Shown here piece after piece: positions 54,078 through 63,162 of a DNA stretch of 64,000 nt. How positions within the stretch are numbered: the first letter of the stretch is position 1; every line of letters starts with the position of its first letter. The position numbers and the translations under genes are program-made. Source of the stretch: Polaribacter butkevichii (GTDB taxonomy: Bacteria; Bacteroidota; Bacteroidia; Flavobacteriales; Flavobacteriaceae); NCBI RefSeq assembly GCF_038024105.1, contig NZ_CP150661.1, positions 1,383,001 through 1,447,000 of the forward strand. Direction: 5' to 3'. The notes beneath the pieces are model-generated. The model made no database searches, was not told the DNA's origin, and saw only the letters and a list, made by a program, of their open reading frames with translations.

Positions 54078-54878
54078 ATGCTTACATTTTTTAAATCAAA
54101 ATCTAACTTAACCGAATCGGAATTTGCCGAAAAATTTTTCGCTGAATTAAAAAAGAAAGTCAAAGGTTTGGAATTAGTTTCAATCAACGGACTTGAAGTT
54201 ATTACTAAACTCAAAGATTCTGACAATTACAAACATTTTTTGGACAACTCTTACGCTGAATATAAAAATGACCCGAAAGATTTAAAAAACGTAATTGAAA
54301 AATATACATTCGCTTCCAAAGACCTATTTCTACCAGAAGAACCAATACAATTAAAAAGAATAGTTCCAGTAATTAAAGACAAAAGATATTTAATTGAGAG
54401 TTCTAAAATCATTGAGAATTTTGAAAACACTCACGTTTACGAAAAGTATAATTCTGAATTATACATATTTTACGCAGAGGATAAAGAAAATACGATTAGC
54501 TATTTCACAAAAGAAAAATTTGAGCAACTGAATGTAGGAATTGAAACAATAAAAGAAAAAGCAATTGAAAATCTAAATTCTGTAGTTTCTAAAATGGAAA
54601 GACACGGAGAAAATGGCTATTTTATGTTAACTTCTGGAGGAGATTACGAAGCAAGCTTAATTTTATTTGACATTTGGAATAAGGAAAACTTTCCAGTAAA
54701 CGGAAATTTAATAATTGGAATTCCAGCAAGAGATATTGTATTTATTACTGGAACAAACGACAAAGACAATATCGAGAAATTAAAGAATACAATTAACGAA
54801 ATTAATGAGTCAGGAGACCATTTAGTTTCAGATAAAATATTTGAATTTAGAAACGGAAAATTTGAACTGTGGAAATAA
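54078..54878 (+). CDS. Cassette 6: DUF1444-like protein
   Basis: The 266-residue soluble protein has FAEKFFAELKKKVKGLELVS near the start, a RIVPVIKDKRYLIESS motif in the middle, and GNLIIGIPARDIVFITGTND near the end. The order of motifs resembles DUF1444 (YtpQ-like) proteins, whose function is unknown. The ATG is 38 bp from the junction and the stop 9 bp before the site, so it is the only gene of the cassette. Confidence 0.65.
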   Translation: MLTFFKSKSNLTESEFAEKFFAELKKKVKGLELVSINGLEVITKLKDSDNYKHFLDNSYAEYKNDPKDLKNVIEKYTFASKDLFLPEEPIQLKRIVPVIKDKRYLIESSKIIENFENTHVYEKYNSELYIFYAEDKENTISYFTKEKFEQLNVGIETIKEKAIENLNSVVSKMERHGENGYFMLTSGGDYEASLILFDIWNKENFPVNGNLIIGIPARDIVFITGTNDKDNIEKLKNTINEINESGDHLVSDKIFEFRNGKFELWK

Positions 54879-54886
54879 ATACTGTT

Positions 54887-55015
54887 GGCAACACCGTATA
54901 TAATTTATTGCTAGTTCTAGCCTACTTACGAAAATCCTCGCGGATTTTCTATTCGGTTTTTATTTGCTAAATTACGTGCTGAACCACGCAACAAACCATA
55001 TACAAACACGTTGCC
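54887..55015 (+). repeat. attC-like site F
   Basis: 129 bp. Boxes GGCAAC and GTTGCC; hairpin GAAAATCC/GGATTTTC with loop TCGC. TGTTGGCAAC complements GTTGCCAACA at the start of cassette 6 over ten bases. Confidence 0.9.
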
Positions 55016-55535
55016 AAAAACTGGTGAATCGAGCCGAATACAAGTCGTTTAGTAAAATATAATTTTGGCTTTTTTTTAGTTTGTAAATCGGAATTCTGAA
55101 AAAAGTTAAACACTCTCTCTCGAATTAAAATTTTGAAAAATCGGAGAGTTTTCTAAATTTTACAAAAAAGGAATTTACTCAAACGCTGAAACCAAGATTG
55201 CGGAGAAATCACTCAAATGTGAATTTCTAAACTTTGCGGAATTCAGCAAAATGCGGAACAAAAACTGTGCGGAATTTTCTCTAAAACAAAGTTTAGTAAG
55301 GCTGAGAATTTTCTGAAAATTAAATTAAGTGAAAATTATTGTCGGAATTAAGCACGTGAGAAAACACTCAAACGCTGAAAACAAAAGTTGCGGAATTTTT
55401 ACTCAGAATTTAATTTATCAAGTTTACGGAATTGGAAATGCATGAAAAATAGAATTTAATGAAATTACTAGTTGTAAATTAAAAATAACGTGAATATTAA
55501 ACGAAATATGGAAATGGAAATAAAATAACGCATTT
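55010..55535 (+). other. Cassette 7 (non-coding, type I)
   Basis: Starts GTTGCC-AAAAACTGGTG; nearly identical to cassettes 4 and 5. Stem ACTCTC (55112-55117) / GAGAGT (55144-55149). Confidence 0.78.
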
Positions 55536-55666
55536 GGCAACACCTTGTATAAAAAATTGCTAAATTTGGCTTAATCAAGGTTTGTTGCATTTCTGTCAAC
55601 TCCTATTTTCCTGCGGAAAATAGCCGTCGACTTAAAACGCAACTTTCCATACAAAACAACGTTGTA
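55536..55666 (+). repeat. attC-like site G
   Basis: 131 bp. Boxes GGCAAC and GTTGTA; hairpin CTATTTTCC/GGAAAATAG with loop TGC. Confidence 0.9.
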
Positions 55667-56168
55667 AAAAACTACTGAATCGCGCCAGAAACAAATAATT
55701 TATTTTAAATTAACTTTTGGCTTTTAAGTTTGAAAACCTAAATGTTGGAGAATAAATTTTCAGAAATATGAAACACTTTCTCGCGAGTGAAAATTTCTCT
55801 AAATTGGAAAGTTTGAGAAATTTAATAAAAAGGTTTTACTCAAACGCTTGAGAACCCAAATTGCGGAATTCTTACTCAACCTCTGAATTTATAAAGTTTG
55901 AGGAATTCAGCAAAACACTAAAAAAAGGTCTTGCAAAATTGGAGATTTTTAGTATTTAAAAAATAATTTACTCAAACTCTGAAAACCAAAATTGCGGAAA
56001 AAAAATAAAAATGCTGGAATTCTTACTCAAACGATAAATTTGGAAATTTAGTAAAACACCAAAAATCAGAATTGCTGAATTAATTCTTAAAAATAAATCT
56101 AAAAAAATAAAAGTTGAATTAGTAGAAGCTAAAAAAACCAAAACTATGGAAAAATTAAACACGCATTT
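55661..56168 (+). other. Cassette 8 (non-coding, type III)
   Basis: Starts GTTGTA-AAAAACTACTG. More diverged, but keeps the common block as ACACTTTCTCGCGAG with stem ACTTTC (55775-55780) / GAAAGT (55807-55812), a paired change relative to ACTCTC/GAGAGT in the sister cassettes. Confidence 0.75.
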
Positions 56169-56300
56169 TACAACAACTTGTATAAAAAATTGCTACTTTT
56201 AGCTTAAACAAAAACTGTTGCATTTTTGTAAACTTCTGAATTTCCGTTGGAAATTCCTCGTTCACAAAAATCGCAACTTTCCATACAAAAATACGTTGCC
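56169..56300 (+). repeat. attC-like site H
   Basis: 132 bp. Boxes TACAAC and GTTGCC; hairpin GAATTTCC/GGAAATTC with loop GTT. TTTTACAAC complements GTTGTAAAA at the start of cassette 8 over nine bases, the most divergent box pair in the array. Confidence 0.9.
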
Positions 56301-56742
56301 AAAAATTATCCAGAAACACTCAAACCGTTGGAAAAAAAACAATAAAACTCTTGAATTTTAAAATGTTAGACACTCTCTCGCGAGTCAAAAATTTAGTTTT
56401 TTATAAAAATTAAAAAGGTTGAAAATATAGAGATTCTTAAATAAAGTTTGTGGAATTTTTACTCAAACTTAAAATTTTAAAAGGCGGAGAAATCTCGTTT
56501 TTTTTAATAAAAGAAACCACTCAAATGTTGAATTTCTAATTATTTCGGAATAAAATCTTTGCGGAATTTTCACTCAAACGCTTAATTTTAAAATACGGAA
56601 AGATCTTGAAAATCAAAACATGAAAAAACACTCAAATGTTGAATTCCAAATATTGCGGAATTAAAAATATTGGCGGAATTGTCACTCGAACGCTAAATCT
56701 CGAAAATAATAACCAAACTAGGAAAAACAAAAAATAACTTTA
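56295..56742 (+). other. Cassette 9 (non-coding, type II)
   Basis: Starts GTTGCC-AAAAATTATCC; close to cassette 1. No supported ORF; contains ACACTCTCTCGCGAG and repeated GCGGAATT / ACTCAAAC motifs. Confidence 0.75.
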
Positions 56743-56875
56743 GGCAACACCGTGTAAAAAAAATTGCTTAATTTTAGCTTAATAAAAATTAGTAGCTTTT
56801 CTATAAACTTCTATTTTCCTTCGGAAAATAGCCGTTCATTTTAATCGCAACTTTTCATAACACAACAACGTTGCC
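56743..56875 (+). repeat. attC-like site I
   Basis: 133 bp. Boxes GGCAAC and GTTGCC; hairpin CTATTTTCC/GGAAAATAG with loop TTC. Nearly identical to sites A and J. Confidence 0.88.
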
Positions 56876-57225
56876 AAAAATTGTCCAGAACCACTCAAAC
56901 CGTTGATAAAAAAAAATAAAACTCTTGAATTTTAAAATGTTAGACACTCTCTCGCGAGTCAAAAATTTAGTTTATTATAAAAATTAAAAAGGTTGAAAAT
57001 ATATAGATTCTTAAAACAAAGTTTGTGGAATTTTTACTCAAACTCAAAATTTTAAAAGGCGGAGAAATCTCGTTTTTCAAGAATAAAGGAAACCACTCAA
57101 ATGTTGAATTTCCAATTATTGCGGAATGAAAATCTTGGCGGAATTAAAAATATTGGCGAAATTATCTCTTGAATGCTAAATCTCGAAAATAATAACCAAA
57201 ATAGGAAAAACAAAAAACAACTTTA
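56870..57225 (+). other. Cassette 10 (non-coding, type II, with internal deletion)
   Basis: Starts GTTGCC-AAAAATTGTCC. Same family as cassettes 1 and 9 but about 95 bp shorter, lacking part of the middle repeat region. The ends and the site are intact. Confidence 0.75.
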
Positions 57226-57358
57226 GGCAACACCGTGTAAAAAAAATTGCTTAATTTTAGCTTAATAAAAATTAGTCGCATTTATATAAACTTCTATTTT
57301 CCTTCGGAAAATAGCCGTTCATTTTAATCGCAACTTTTCATAACACAACAACGTTGCC
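57226..57358 (+). repeat. attC-like site J
   Basis: 133 bp. Boxes GGCAAC and GTTGCC; hairpin CTATTTTCC/GGAAAATAG with loop TTC. Confidence 0.88.
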
Positions 57359-57379
57359 AGTAATACCGAAAAACAAAAA

Positions 57380-58648
57380 ATGAGAAAAAACATAAGTAAG
57401 GAACTTGATTATTTTAGACAACGTAGTTCTTCAAGAATATATGTAAGTAAATCGTTTCCTTATTTGAAATTTAGAGGCATTTTTACTAATGAAAAACGGT
57501 TTGTCAAAAAAGTTTTCAAAAAAGAAACTATTAACGAATTTGCCGAAGTTAAAGGAGAAATTGTACTTCGAGAAACTGGAATTTTTGAAAATAAATATCA
57601 AGTAAGCGCAATTGTTTACTCAATTAAAGACACAAATCTTTTAGAATTTACTTTACAAAAGTTTACAGAAAATCAAGAGACAGGAATTTCTACACCAATT
57701 CAAGAAACTGCCTTTTCGTTTAGTCAAGATGAATTTACCGAATTACTAAAATTCTTGAGTGATTTGAAATTTTTAGACTTTTCTAATAAAGATAGATTTG
57801 TAATAGAAGAAGGAACTTTACCAAATAGAAAAATCTTATTAAACTTAACAAAACCTGACACGAGCAAAATTTTAGTTGACAAAGATTTAGCAGAATTAGT
57901 CGATAAATTGTCTGACTTAGATAAAGACAAAAGAGAATCTGTTCTGGAAACTTTACGAAATAATGTCTTAACAAAACAAGATTTGAATATTCTCTCAGGT
58001 AGAAAAGATGGTTTAGAAATATTTAAAGAGCTTTTTACGAAAGATATTACAGAACCTGAATGGCAAGTGTTTTTTAAACAGAATTCTTGGATTTTCGGTT
58101 ATGGTTTAGATTATAGGTTTTTAAGTATTTTACAAAGAGAAGCTTCCGTTTCATCAACTGATTTGGATGGAAAAAACGAAGTTAAGTTGGACTATTTACT
58201 TGGCGATAAAAATTTCACCATTATTGTTGAATTAAAACGACCTGACACACCTCTATTTGAAAAAGACAAAAATCGTTCAGAATCTTGGAAACTATCAAAG
58301 GACCTGACTTATGCAGTATCTCAAATTCTTTCTCAAAAAGCAGAATGGGAAATAAAAGCTCAAACAGACCAATTCGATGAAAATGGAGATAAAATTGAAC
58401 AAGATACAGTTGACCCAAAAACAATTTTAATAATCGGAAACACCAATCAATTTTCAGGTTCCACAAAAACGGATTTAATTAAGAAAAAGACATTTGAATT
58501 ATATCGCAGAAATTCAAGAAATATTGAAATAATAACTTACGATGAACTTTTAGAAAGAGCACAGTTCATTGTAAATGACGGAACAGTTAGCGAGGAAACG
58601 GAAGAAAAAAATCAAGTGGAAAACGACTATGATGATTTACCATTTTAG
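57380..58648 (+). CDS. Cassette 11: Shedu (DUF4263) anti-phage nuclease
   Basis: The 422-residue protein carries a C-terminal DUF4263 domain: EWQVFFKQNSWIFGYGLDYRF, then LDYLLGDKNFTIIVELKRPDT (the D and E-x-K of a PD-(D/E)XK nuclease) and SKDLTYAVSQILSQKAEW. This is the Shedu (SduA) immune nuclease. The N-terminal half (residues 1-220) is a separate domain that likely senses the trigger. The ATG lies 27 bp after the junction and the stop 12 bp before the site, so it is promoterless within its cassette. Confidence 0.88.
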   Translation: MRKNISKELDYFRQRSSSRIYVSKSFPYLKFRGIFTNEKRFVKKVFKKETINEFAEVKGEIVLRETGIFENKYQVSAIVYSIKDTNLLEFTLQKFTENQETGISTPIQETAFSFSQDEFTELLKFLSDLKFLDFSNKDRFVIEEGTLPNRKILLNLTKPDTSKILVDKDLAELVDKLSDLDKDKRESVLETLRNNVLTKQDLNILSGRKDGLEIFKELFTKDITEPEWQVFFKQNSWIFGYGLDYRFLSILQREASVSSTDLDGKNEVKLDYLLGDKNFTIIVELKRPDTPLFEKDKNRSESWKLSKDLTYAVSQILSQKAEWEIKAQTDQFDENGDKIEQDTVDPKTILIIGNTNQFSGSTKTDLIKKKTFELYRRNSRNIEIITYDELLERAQFIVNDGTVSEETEEKNQVENDYDDLPF

Positions 58649-58660
58649 AAAAGTACTACT

Positions 58661-58790
58661 GGCAACACCGTATATAATTTATTGCTAGTTCTAGCCTACT
58701 TACGAAAATCCTCGCGGATTTTCTATTCGGTTTTTATTTGCTAAATTAGGTGCCTAAACCACGCAACAAACCATATACAAACACGTTGGC
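58661..58790 (+). repeat. attC-like site K
   Basis: 130 bp. Boxes GGCAAC and GTTGGC; hairpin GAAAATCC/GGATTTTC with loop TCGC. TACTGGCAAC complements GTTGCCAGTA at the start of cassette 11 over ten bases. Confidence 0.9.
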
Positions 58791-58814
58791 ATTCATTAAA
58801 AAAACGAAAATATA

Positions 58815-59294
58815 ATGACACGATCAAGAAAAAACTATATCATAGTTTTCTTAATATCATTTGTACTTATTTGGTTAAGTACAATTTTTTATTTTGACAA
58901 AAATGAATTTGATATTGAATTTAGAGAAAAAGGAATAACTACAGCTACAATTTTTAACTTCGGAACAGAAGAAGTAATTGAGGAATATAATGACGGAAGG
59001 AGTGTTGATGTTTCTGATGTTGAATATATAGAATACTCTTATGTTGTAAATGGGAAAAGTTATAAATATGGTAGTGAACATTTTCCAAACGGATACTCTA
59101 TTGGCGATAAGATTGAAATAGAATATGTGAAAGGTAATCCTTTAAGCAGTCGTTTAAAAGGTCTTGAACGTTATAAATTTAATTTTTTTATAAGGAATTT
59201 ATTAATGGTAAGTATTTTCTCTTTTTTACTTATGCTCGCTACTTTTTATATATTAGGTCTAATAAATAATAAAGATACTGGATGGGAAAGTTAG
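58815..59294 (+). CDS. Cassette 12: DUF3592 membrane protein
   Basis: The 159-residue protein has hydrophobic segments near both ends (about residues 8-27 and 125-150) around a beta-rich middle (ITTATIFNFGT...YIEYSYVVNGKSYKYGS...GDKIEIEYVKGNPLSSRL), the DUF3592 pattern. Its function is unknown. The ATG is 30 bp after the junction GTTGGC. About 175 bp of AT-rich sequence with one ACTCAAAC motif follow the stop before the site. Confidence 0.8.
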   Translation: MTRSRKNYIIVFLISFVLIWLSTIFYFDKNEFDIEFREKGITTATIFNFGTEEVIEEYNDGRSVDVSDVEYIEYSYVVNGKSYKYGSEHFPNGYSIGDKIEIEYVKGNPLSSRLKGLERYKFNFFIRNLLMVSIFSFLLMLATFYILGLINNKDTGWES

Positions 59295-59469
59295 AAGAAA
59301 AAGTTTGACTTTAAAAGTATTGAACAATCTGACTAATGAAAATTAAAAAAACATAGGAATTTACTCAAACTCTGAAAATAAAAAAGACGGAATTCTCAAT
59401 TAAATGTACAATTTAAGTAAATTAGAAAAGTAAATATTACGAAATTAAAAACTGAAAAAATAACGAAAT

Positions 59470-59601
59470 GCCAACACCGTATATAATTTATTGCTGGCTT
59501 CTCGCCTACTTACGAAAGTCCTCGCGGACTTTCTTGGTTGGTAATTATTTACTAAATTAGTTGCTCAAACCACGCAACAAACCATATACAAACACGTTGC
59601 A
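59470..59601 (+). repeat. attC-like site L
   Basis: 132 bp. Boxes GCCAAC and GTTGCA; hairpin GAAAGTCC/GGACTTTC with loop TCGC. AATGCCAAC complements GTTGGCATT at the start of cassette 12 over nine bases. Confidence 0.9.
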
Positions 59602-59963
59602 AGTAATTGGCGGAAACCACTCAAGCACTTGAAATTTGCGGTTCAAAACTCTTGAATTTAAAAACGGAAAAAAGCTAGACACTCTCTCGCTAGGCAAAAT
59701 TTGTAAAATTGGAGAGTTTTAGAAATTTAATCAAAATCAATTTACTCAAACCTTGAAAACCCAAAATTGCGGAATTTAGCAAAATGCCGGAATTTTCACT
59801 CAAATCCTGAATTTAGCAAGTTTGAGGAATTTAGCAAAACACGAAAAATCTAGAGCCTGAAATTCACTCAAACCTTGAATGACAAACTTGGCGGAATTAC
59901 CACTCAAACGTTGAATTTTGAAAAATGAAAAAATACTACAAACTGAAAAAAAAACCAACTACT
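59596..59963 (+). other. Cassette 13 (non-coding, type IV)
   Basis: Starts GTTGCA-AGTAATTGGCGG. Stem ACTCTC (59681-59686) / GAGAGT (59712-59717). Nearly identical to the adjacent cassette 14, a recent tandem duplication. Confidence 0.78.
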
Positions 59964-60096
59964 TGCAACACCGTTTATAAAAAATTGCTAAATTGTGCCT
60001 TATCAAAACTAGTCGCGTTTTTGTAAACCCCTATTTTCCTTCGGAAAATAGCCGTTCACTTTTAAACGCAACTTTCCCATAAACAACAACGTTGCA
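59964..60096 (+). repeat. attC-like site M
   Basis: 133 bp. Boxes TGCAAC and GTTGCA; hairpin CTATTTTCC/GGAAAATAG with loop TTC. TACTTGCAAC complements GTTGCAAGTA at the start of cassette 13 over ten bases. Confidence 0.9.
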
Positions 60097-60457
60097 AGTA
60101 ATTGGCGGAAACCACTCAGACACTTGAAATTTGCGGTTCAAAACTCTTGAATTTAAAAACGGAAAAAAGCTAGACACTCTCTCGTTCGGCAAAATTTGTA
60201 AAATTGGAGAGTTTTAGCAATTTAATCAAAATGAATTTACTCAATCCCTGAAAATCCAAAATTGCGGAATTTAGCAAAATGCCGGAATTTTCACTCAAAC
60301 CCTGAATTTAATAAGTTTGCGGAATTTAGCAAAACACGAAAAATCTAGAGCGCGAAATTCACTCAAACCTTGAATGACAAACTTGGCGGAATTACCACTC
60401 AAACGTTGAATTTTGAAAAATGAAAAAGTGCTACAAACTGAAAAAAAACCAACTACT
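60091..60457 (+). other. Cassette 14 (non-coding, type IV)
   Basis: Near-identical copy of cassette 13 (494 bp against 495 bp including the site). Stem ACTCTC (60176-60181) / GAGAGT (60207-60212). Confidence 0.78.
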
Positions 60458-60590
60458 TGCAACACCGTTTATAAAAAATTGCTAAATTGTGCCTTATCAA
60501 AACTAGTCGCGTTTTTGTAAACCCCTATTTTCCTGCGGAAAATAGCCGTTCACTTTTAAACGCAACTTTCCCATAAACAACAACGTTGGC
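60458..60590 (+). repeat. attC-like site N
   Basis: 133 bp. Boxes TGCAAC and GTTGGC; hairpin CTATTTTCC/GGAAAATAG with loop TGC. TACTTGCAAC complements the start of cassette 14 over ten bases. Confidence 0.9.
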
Positions 60591-61130
60591 AAAAACTGGG
60601 CGAAAGTATAATCCGCAAGTAAAAGTTCTTTTAAAAACATTTAGCTTTAAAGTCTGAAAACTCAAAAAAGCGAAATAAAACGTTTGAAAAATTAGTTTTT
60701 CGGAACACTCTCTCGCGAATCAAAATTTTGAAAAGTTGGAGAATTTTCTAAATTTCACAAAAAAGGAATTTACTCAAATGCTGAAACCAAGATTACGGAG
60801 AAATCACTCAAATGTGAATTTCTAAACTTTGCGGAATTGAGCAAAATGCGGAACAAAAACTGTGCGGAATTTTCTCTTAAACAAAGTTTCGTAAGGCTGA
60901 GAATTTTCTGAAAATTAAATTAAGTGAAAATTATTGTCGGAATTAAGCACGTGGGAAAACACTCAAACGCTGAAAATCAAAGTTGCGGAATTTTTACTCG
61001 GAATTTAATTTATCAAGTTTGCGGAATTGGAAATGCCTGAAAAATGGAATTTAATGAAATTACTACTTGTAAATTAAAAATAACCCGAAATATGAACAAA
61101 ATATGAAAATTGAAATAAAATAACGCATTT
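60585..61130 (+). other. Cassette 15 (non-coding, type I with a different 5' part)
   Basis: Starts GTTGGC-AAAAACTGGGCG. The first 120 bp differ from the other type I cassettes, the rest is nearly identical to cassette 4, suggesting recombination between cassettes. No supported ORF. Confidence 0.75.
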
Positions 61131-61261
61131 GCCAACACCTTGTATAAAAAATTGCTAAATTTGGCTTAATCAAGGTTTGTTGCATTTCTGTCAACTCCTA
61201 TTTTCCTGCGGAAAATAGCCGTCGACTTAAAACGCAACTTTCCATACAAAACAACGTTGGG
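61131..61261 (+). repeat. attC-like site O
   Basis: 131 bp. Boxes GCCAAC and GTTGGG; hairpin CTATTTTCC/GGAAAATAG with loop TGC. TTTGCCAAC complements the start of cassette 15 over nine bases. Confidence 0.9.
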
Positions 61262-61281
61262 TGTAATTAAAAAAAAACTAA

Positions 61282-63162
61282 ATGACGAAAAAAAGAATAT
61301 CTGAATACACATCCTATATCTGGATAAAAAACGAATTACAAGAACTCGATTGGAATACAAAAAACCCGAATAGAAATTCAGATGGACAAGTATACACGCA
61401 ACAAGAATGTCTTGATAATGAACAAATCAAAAAACAATTAGTCAAGAAAAAGCCTGAATATGTTTGCAAAATAAATGAAGATAACTTTTACGTAATTGAA
61501 GCCAAAGGTCAAATTGAAGAAATAGACAAAGCATTTCAAGAGGCTTGTGATTATGCCACACTTATAAATAAAAGTAAACTAATTAAAGCTCCAATAGTTT
61601 CTGGAGTTGCTGGAAATGATGAAGATGGATACATTGTAAGAAGTGCTTTTTTAGAAAAAGGGATTTTTAAAACAATAAATTATCATAGCAAGGAAATAAC
61701 AAGTTTAATTAGCCCTTCCCTCTGTATAGAATTAATCGAAAATAAAAGTTCATCAATCAAAGAACTAGAAATTAATGAAAAACAACTTCTAGCCACTGCC
61801 GAAGATATCAATGAAGTTTTACATTTGGGCTCAATAAATAAAGATGAAAGAGCTTCGGTTATGGCTACATTGCTCTTGTCTTTAATTGATGATACAAAAC
61901 CAAATTATAATGCATCTGCAACTGTTTTTGTTAAAGATGTTAATAATCGAGCCGAAGAAATTCTAATTCAGCATAATAAAAGAGACTTTTTTAAGCATAT
62001 TGAAATTAAACTTCCAAGTAAGGAAGAAGCTAGAAAAAAATATAAAAAGTCTTTAGTATCTACAATATTCAAACTTAAAAAGATAAACATTAAAGCAGCT
62101 ATGTTTTCTGGAACAGATGTTCTAGGTAAGTTCTATGAAGTATTTTTAAAATATGGTAATGGAGCGAAAGATATTGGTATTGTTTTAACACCAAGACACG
62201 TAACAACTTTTGCTTGTAATATTTTAAACATTACTCATCAAGATGTAGTATATGACCCAACTTGTGGAACAGGTGGATTTTTAGTTTCTGCTTTTGATTA
62301 TGTAAGGTCAAACTCAAGTGAAGAACAACTTTCTGAATTCAAAAAACATAGAATTTTTGGTATTGAACAACAACCTAAGGTTGCATCTCTAGCAATTGTT
62401 AATATGATTTTCAGAGGAGATGGAAGTAATAATATAATAGATGATAATTGTTTGTCAGTTGGTTTAAAGAGATTAGTTCTTAATAGTTCAACAACTGGAG
62501 AATATGTAAAGACTGGAGAAAATATAAACTCCAAAGTTGTTTCAAAAGTATTAATGAATCCTCCTTTTGCTCTAAAAGATAAAGACGAAAAAGAATATAA
62601 ATTTATTCAACACGCACTTGACCAAATGATTGATGGAGGATTATTATTCGCCATAATACCATTATCTGTTCTTACAAAATCTGGCGTTTCTAAAAAATGG
62701 AGACAGAATCAATTATTAAAAGAAAACACAGTCCTTTCTGTTATTTCATTACCGGATAAATTATTTTATCCTGTTGGTGTGCATACTTGTGCATTAATTG
62801 TCAAAAAAGGAGTTCCACATCCAGAAAATCAAAAAGTTTTTTGGGCAAAATGTAATGAAGACGGCTATTTAACAAAAAAAGGTAAACGACTTAAAAACGA
62901 TAGTATAGAAAATCATCTTGAACAAATTGAGGATAAACTTAAACTCTTCATTTTAAATTCAAATACTAAAATAAATAACATACCTGAATTTCAAAAATCA
63001 GAAAAAATTGATTTTAAAGATAATTTGTTAGAGTTAGTTCCAGAAGCTTATTTAGACCAAAAAATTCCGACTAAAGAAGAAATAATGATTGGAATTGATG
63101 AATTAGTGAGAGAAGCAGCAGCATTTATTATTAGGTCAAAAAATGAAAATGAAATTATATGA
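61282..63162 (+). CDS. Cassette 16: BcgI-like type IIB restriction-modification (RM) subunit
   Basis: The 626-residue protein combines an N-terminal PD-(D/E)XK-type nuclease region (PEYVCKINEDNFYVIEAKGQ, E73-x-K75) with an N6-adenine methylase of the HsdM type (KDIGIVLTPRHVTTF, DPTCGTGGF at about residue 324, NPPF at about 426). Nuclease and methylase fused in one chain with a separate specificity subunit is the arrangement of BcgI, whose A subunit is of similar size. The ATG lies 26 bp after the junction GTTGGG. Its stop overlaps the next gene in an ATGA arrangement. Confidence 0.85.
   Translation: MTKKRISEYTSYIWIKNELQELDWNTKNPNRNSDGQVYTQQECLDNEQIKKQLVKKKPEYVCKINEDNFYVIEAKGQIEEIDKAFQEACDYATLINKSKLIKAPIVSGVAGNDEDGYIVRSAFLEKGIFKTINYHSKEITSLISPSLCIELIENKSSSIKELEINEKQLLATAEDINEVLHLGSINKDERASVMATLLLSLIDDTKPNYNASATVFVKDVNNRAEEILIQHNKRDFFKHIEIKLPSKEEARKKYKKSLVSTIFKLKKINIKAAMFSGTDVLGKFYEVFLKYGNGAKDIGIVLTPRHVTTFACNILNITHQDVVYDPTCGTGGFLVSAFDYVRSNSSEEQLSEFKKHRIFGIEQQPKVASLAIVNMIFRGDGSNNIIDDNCLSVGLKRLVLNSSTTGEYVKTGENINSKVVSKVLMNPPFALKDKDEKEYKFIQHALDQMIDGGLLFAIIPLSVLTKSGVSKKWRQNQLLKENTVLSVISLPDKLFYPVGVHTCALIVKKGVPHPENQKVFWAKCNEDGYLTKKGKRLKNDSIENHLEQIEDKLKLFILNSNTKINNIPEFQKSEKIDFKDNLLELVPEAYLDQKIPTKEEIMIGIDELVREAAAFIIRSKNENEII

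Noticed and set aside
55968..56162. Minus-strand 64-codon frame in cassette 8
   Set aside because: It is low-complexity Phe/Leu-rich sequence antisense to repeat motifs and is not shared by related cassettes.
50676..61261. Regularly spaced repeats suggested a CRISPR array
   Set aside because: Repeats are about 130 bp with hairpins, spacing is 0.5-1.4 kb and several units contain full genes; there are no cas genes.
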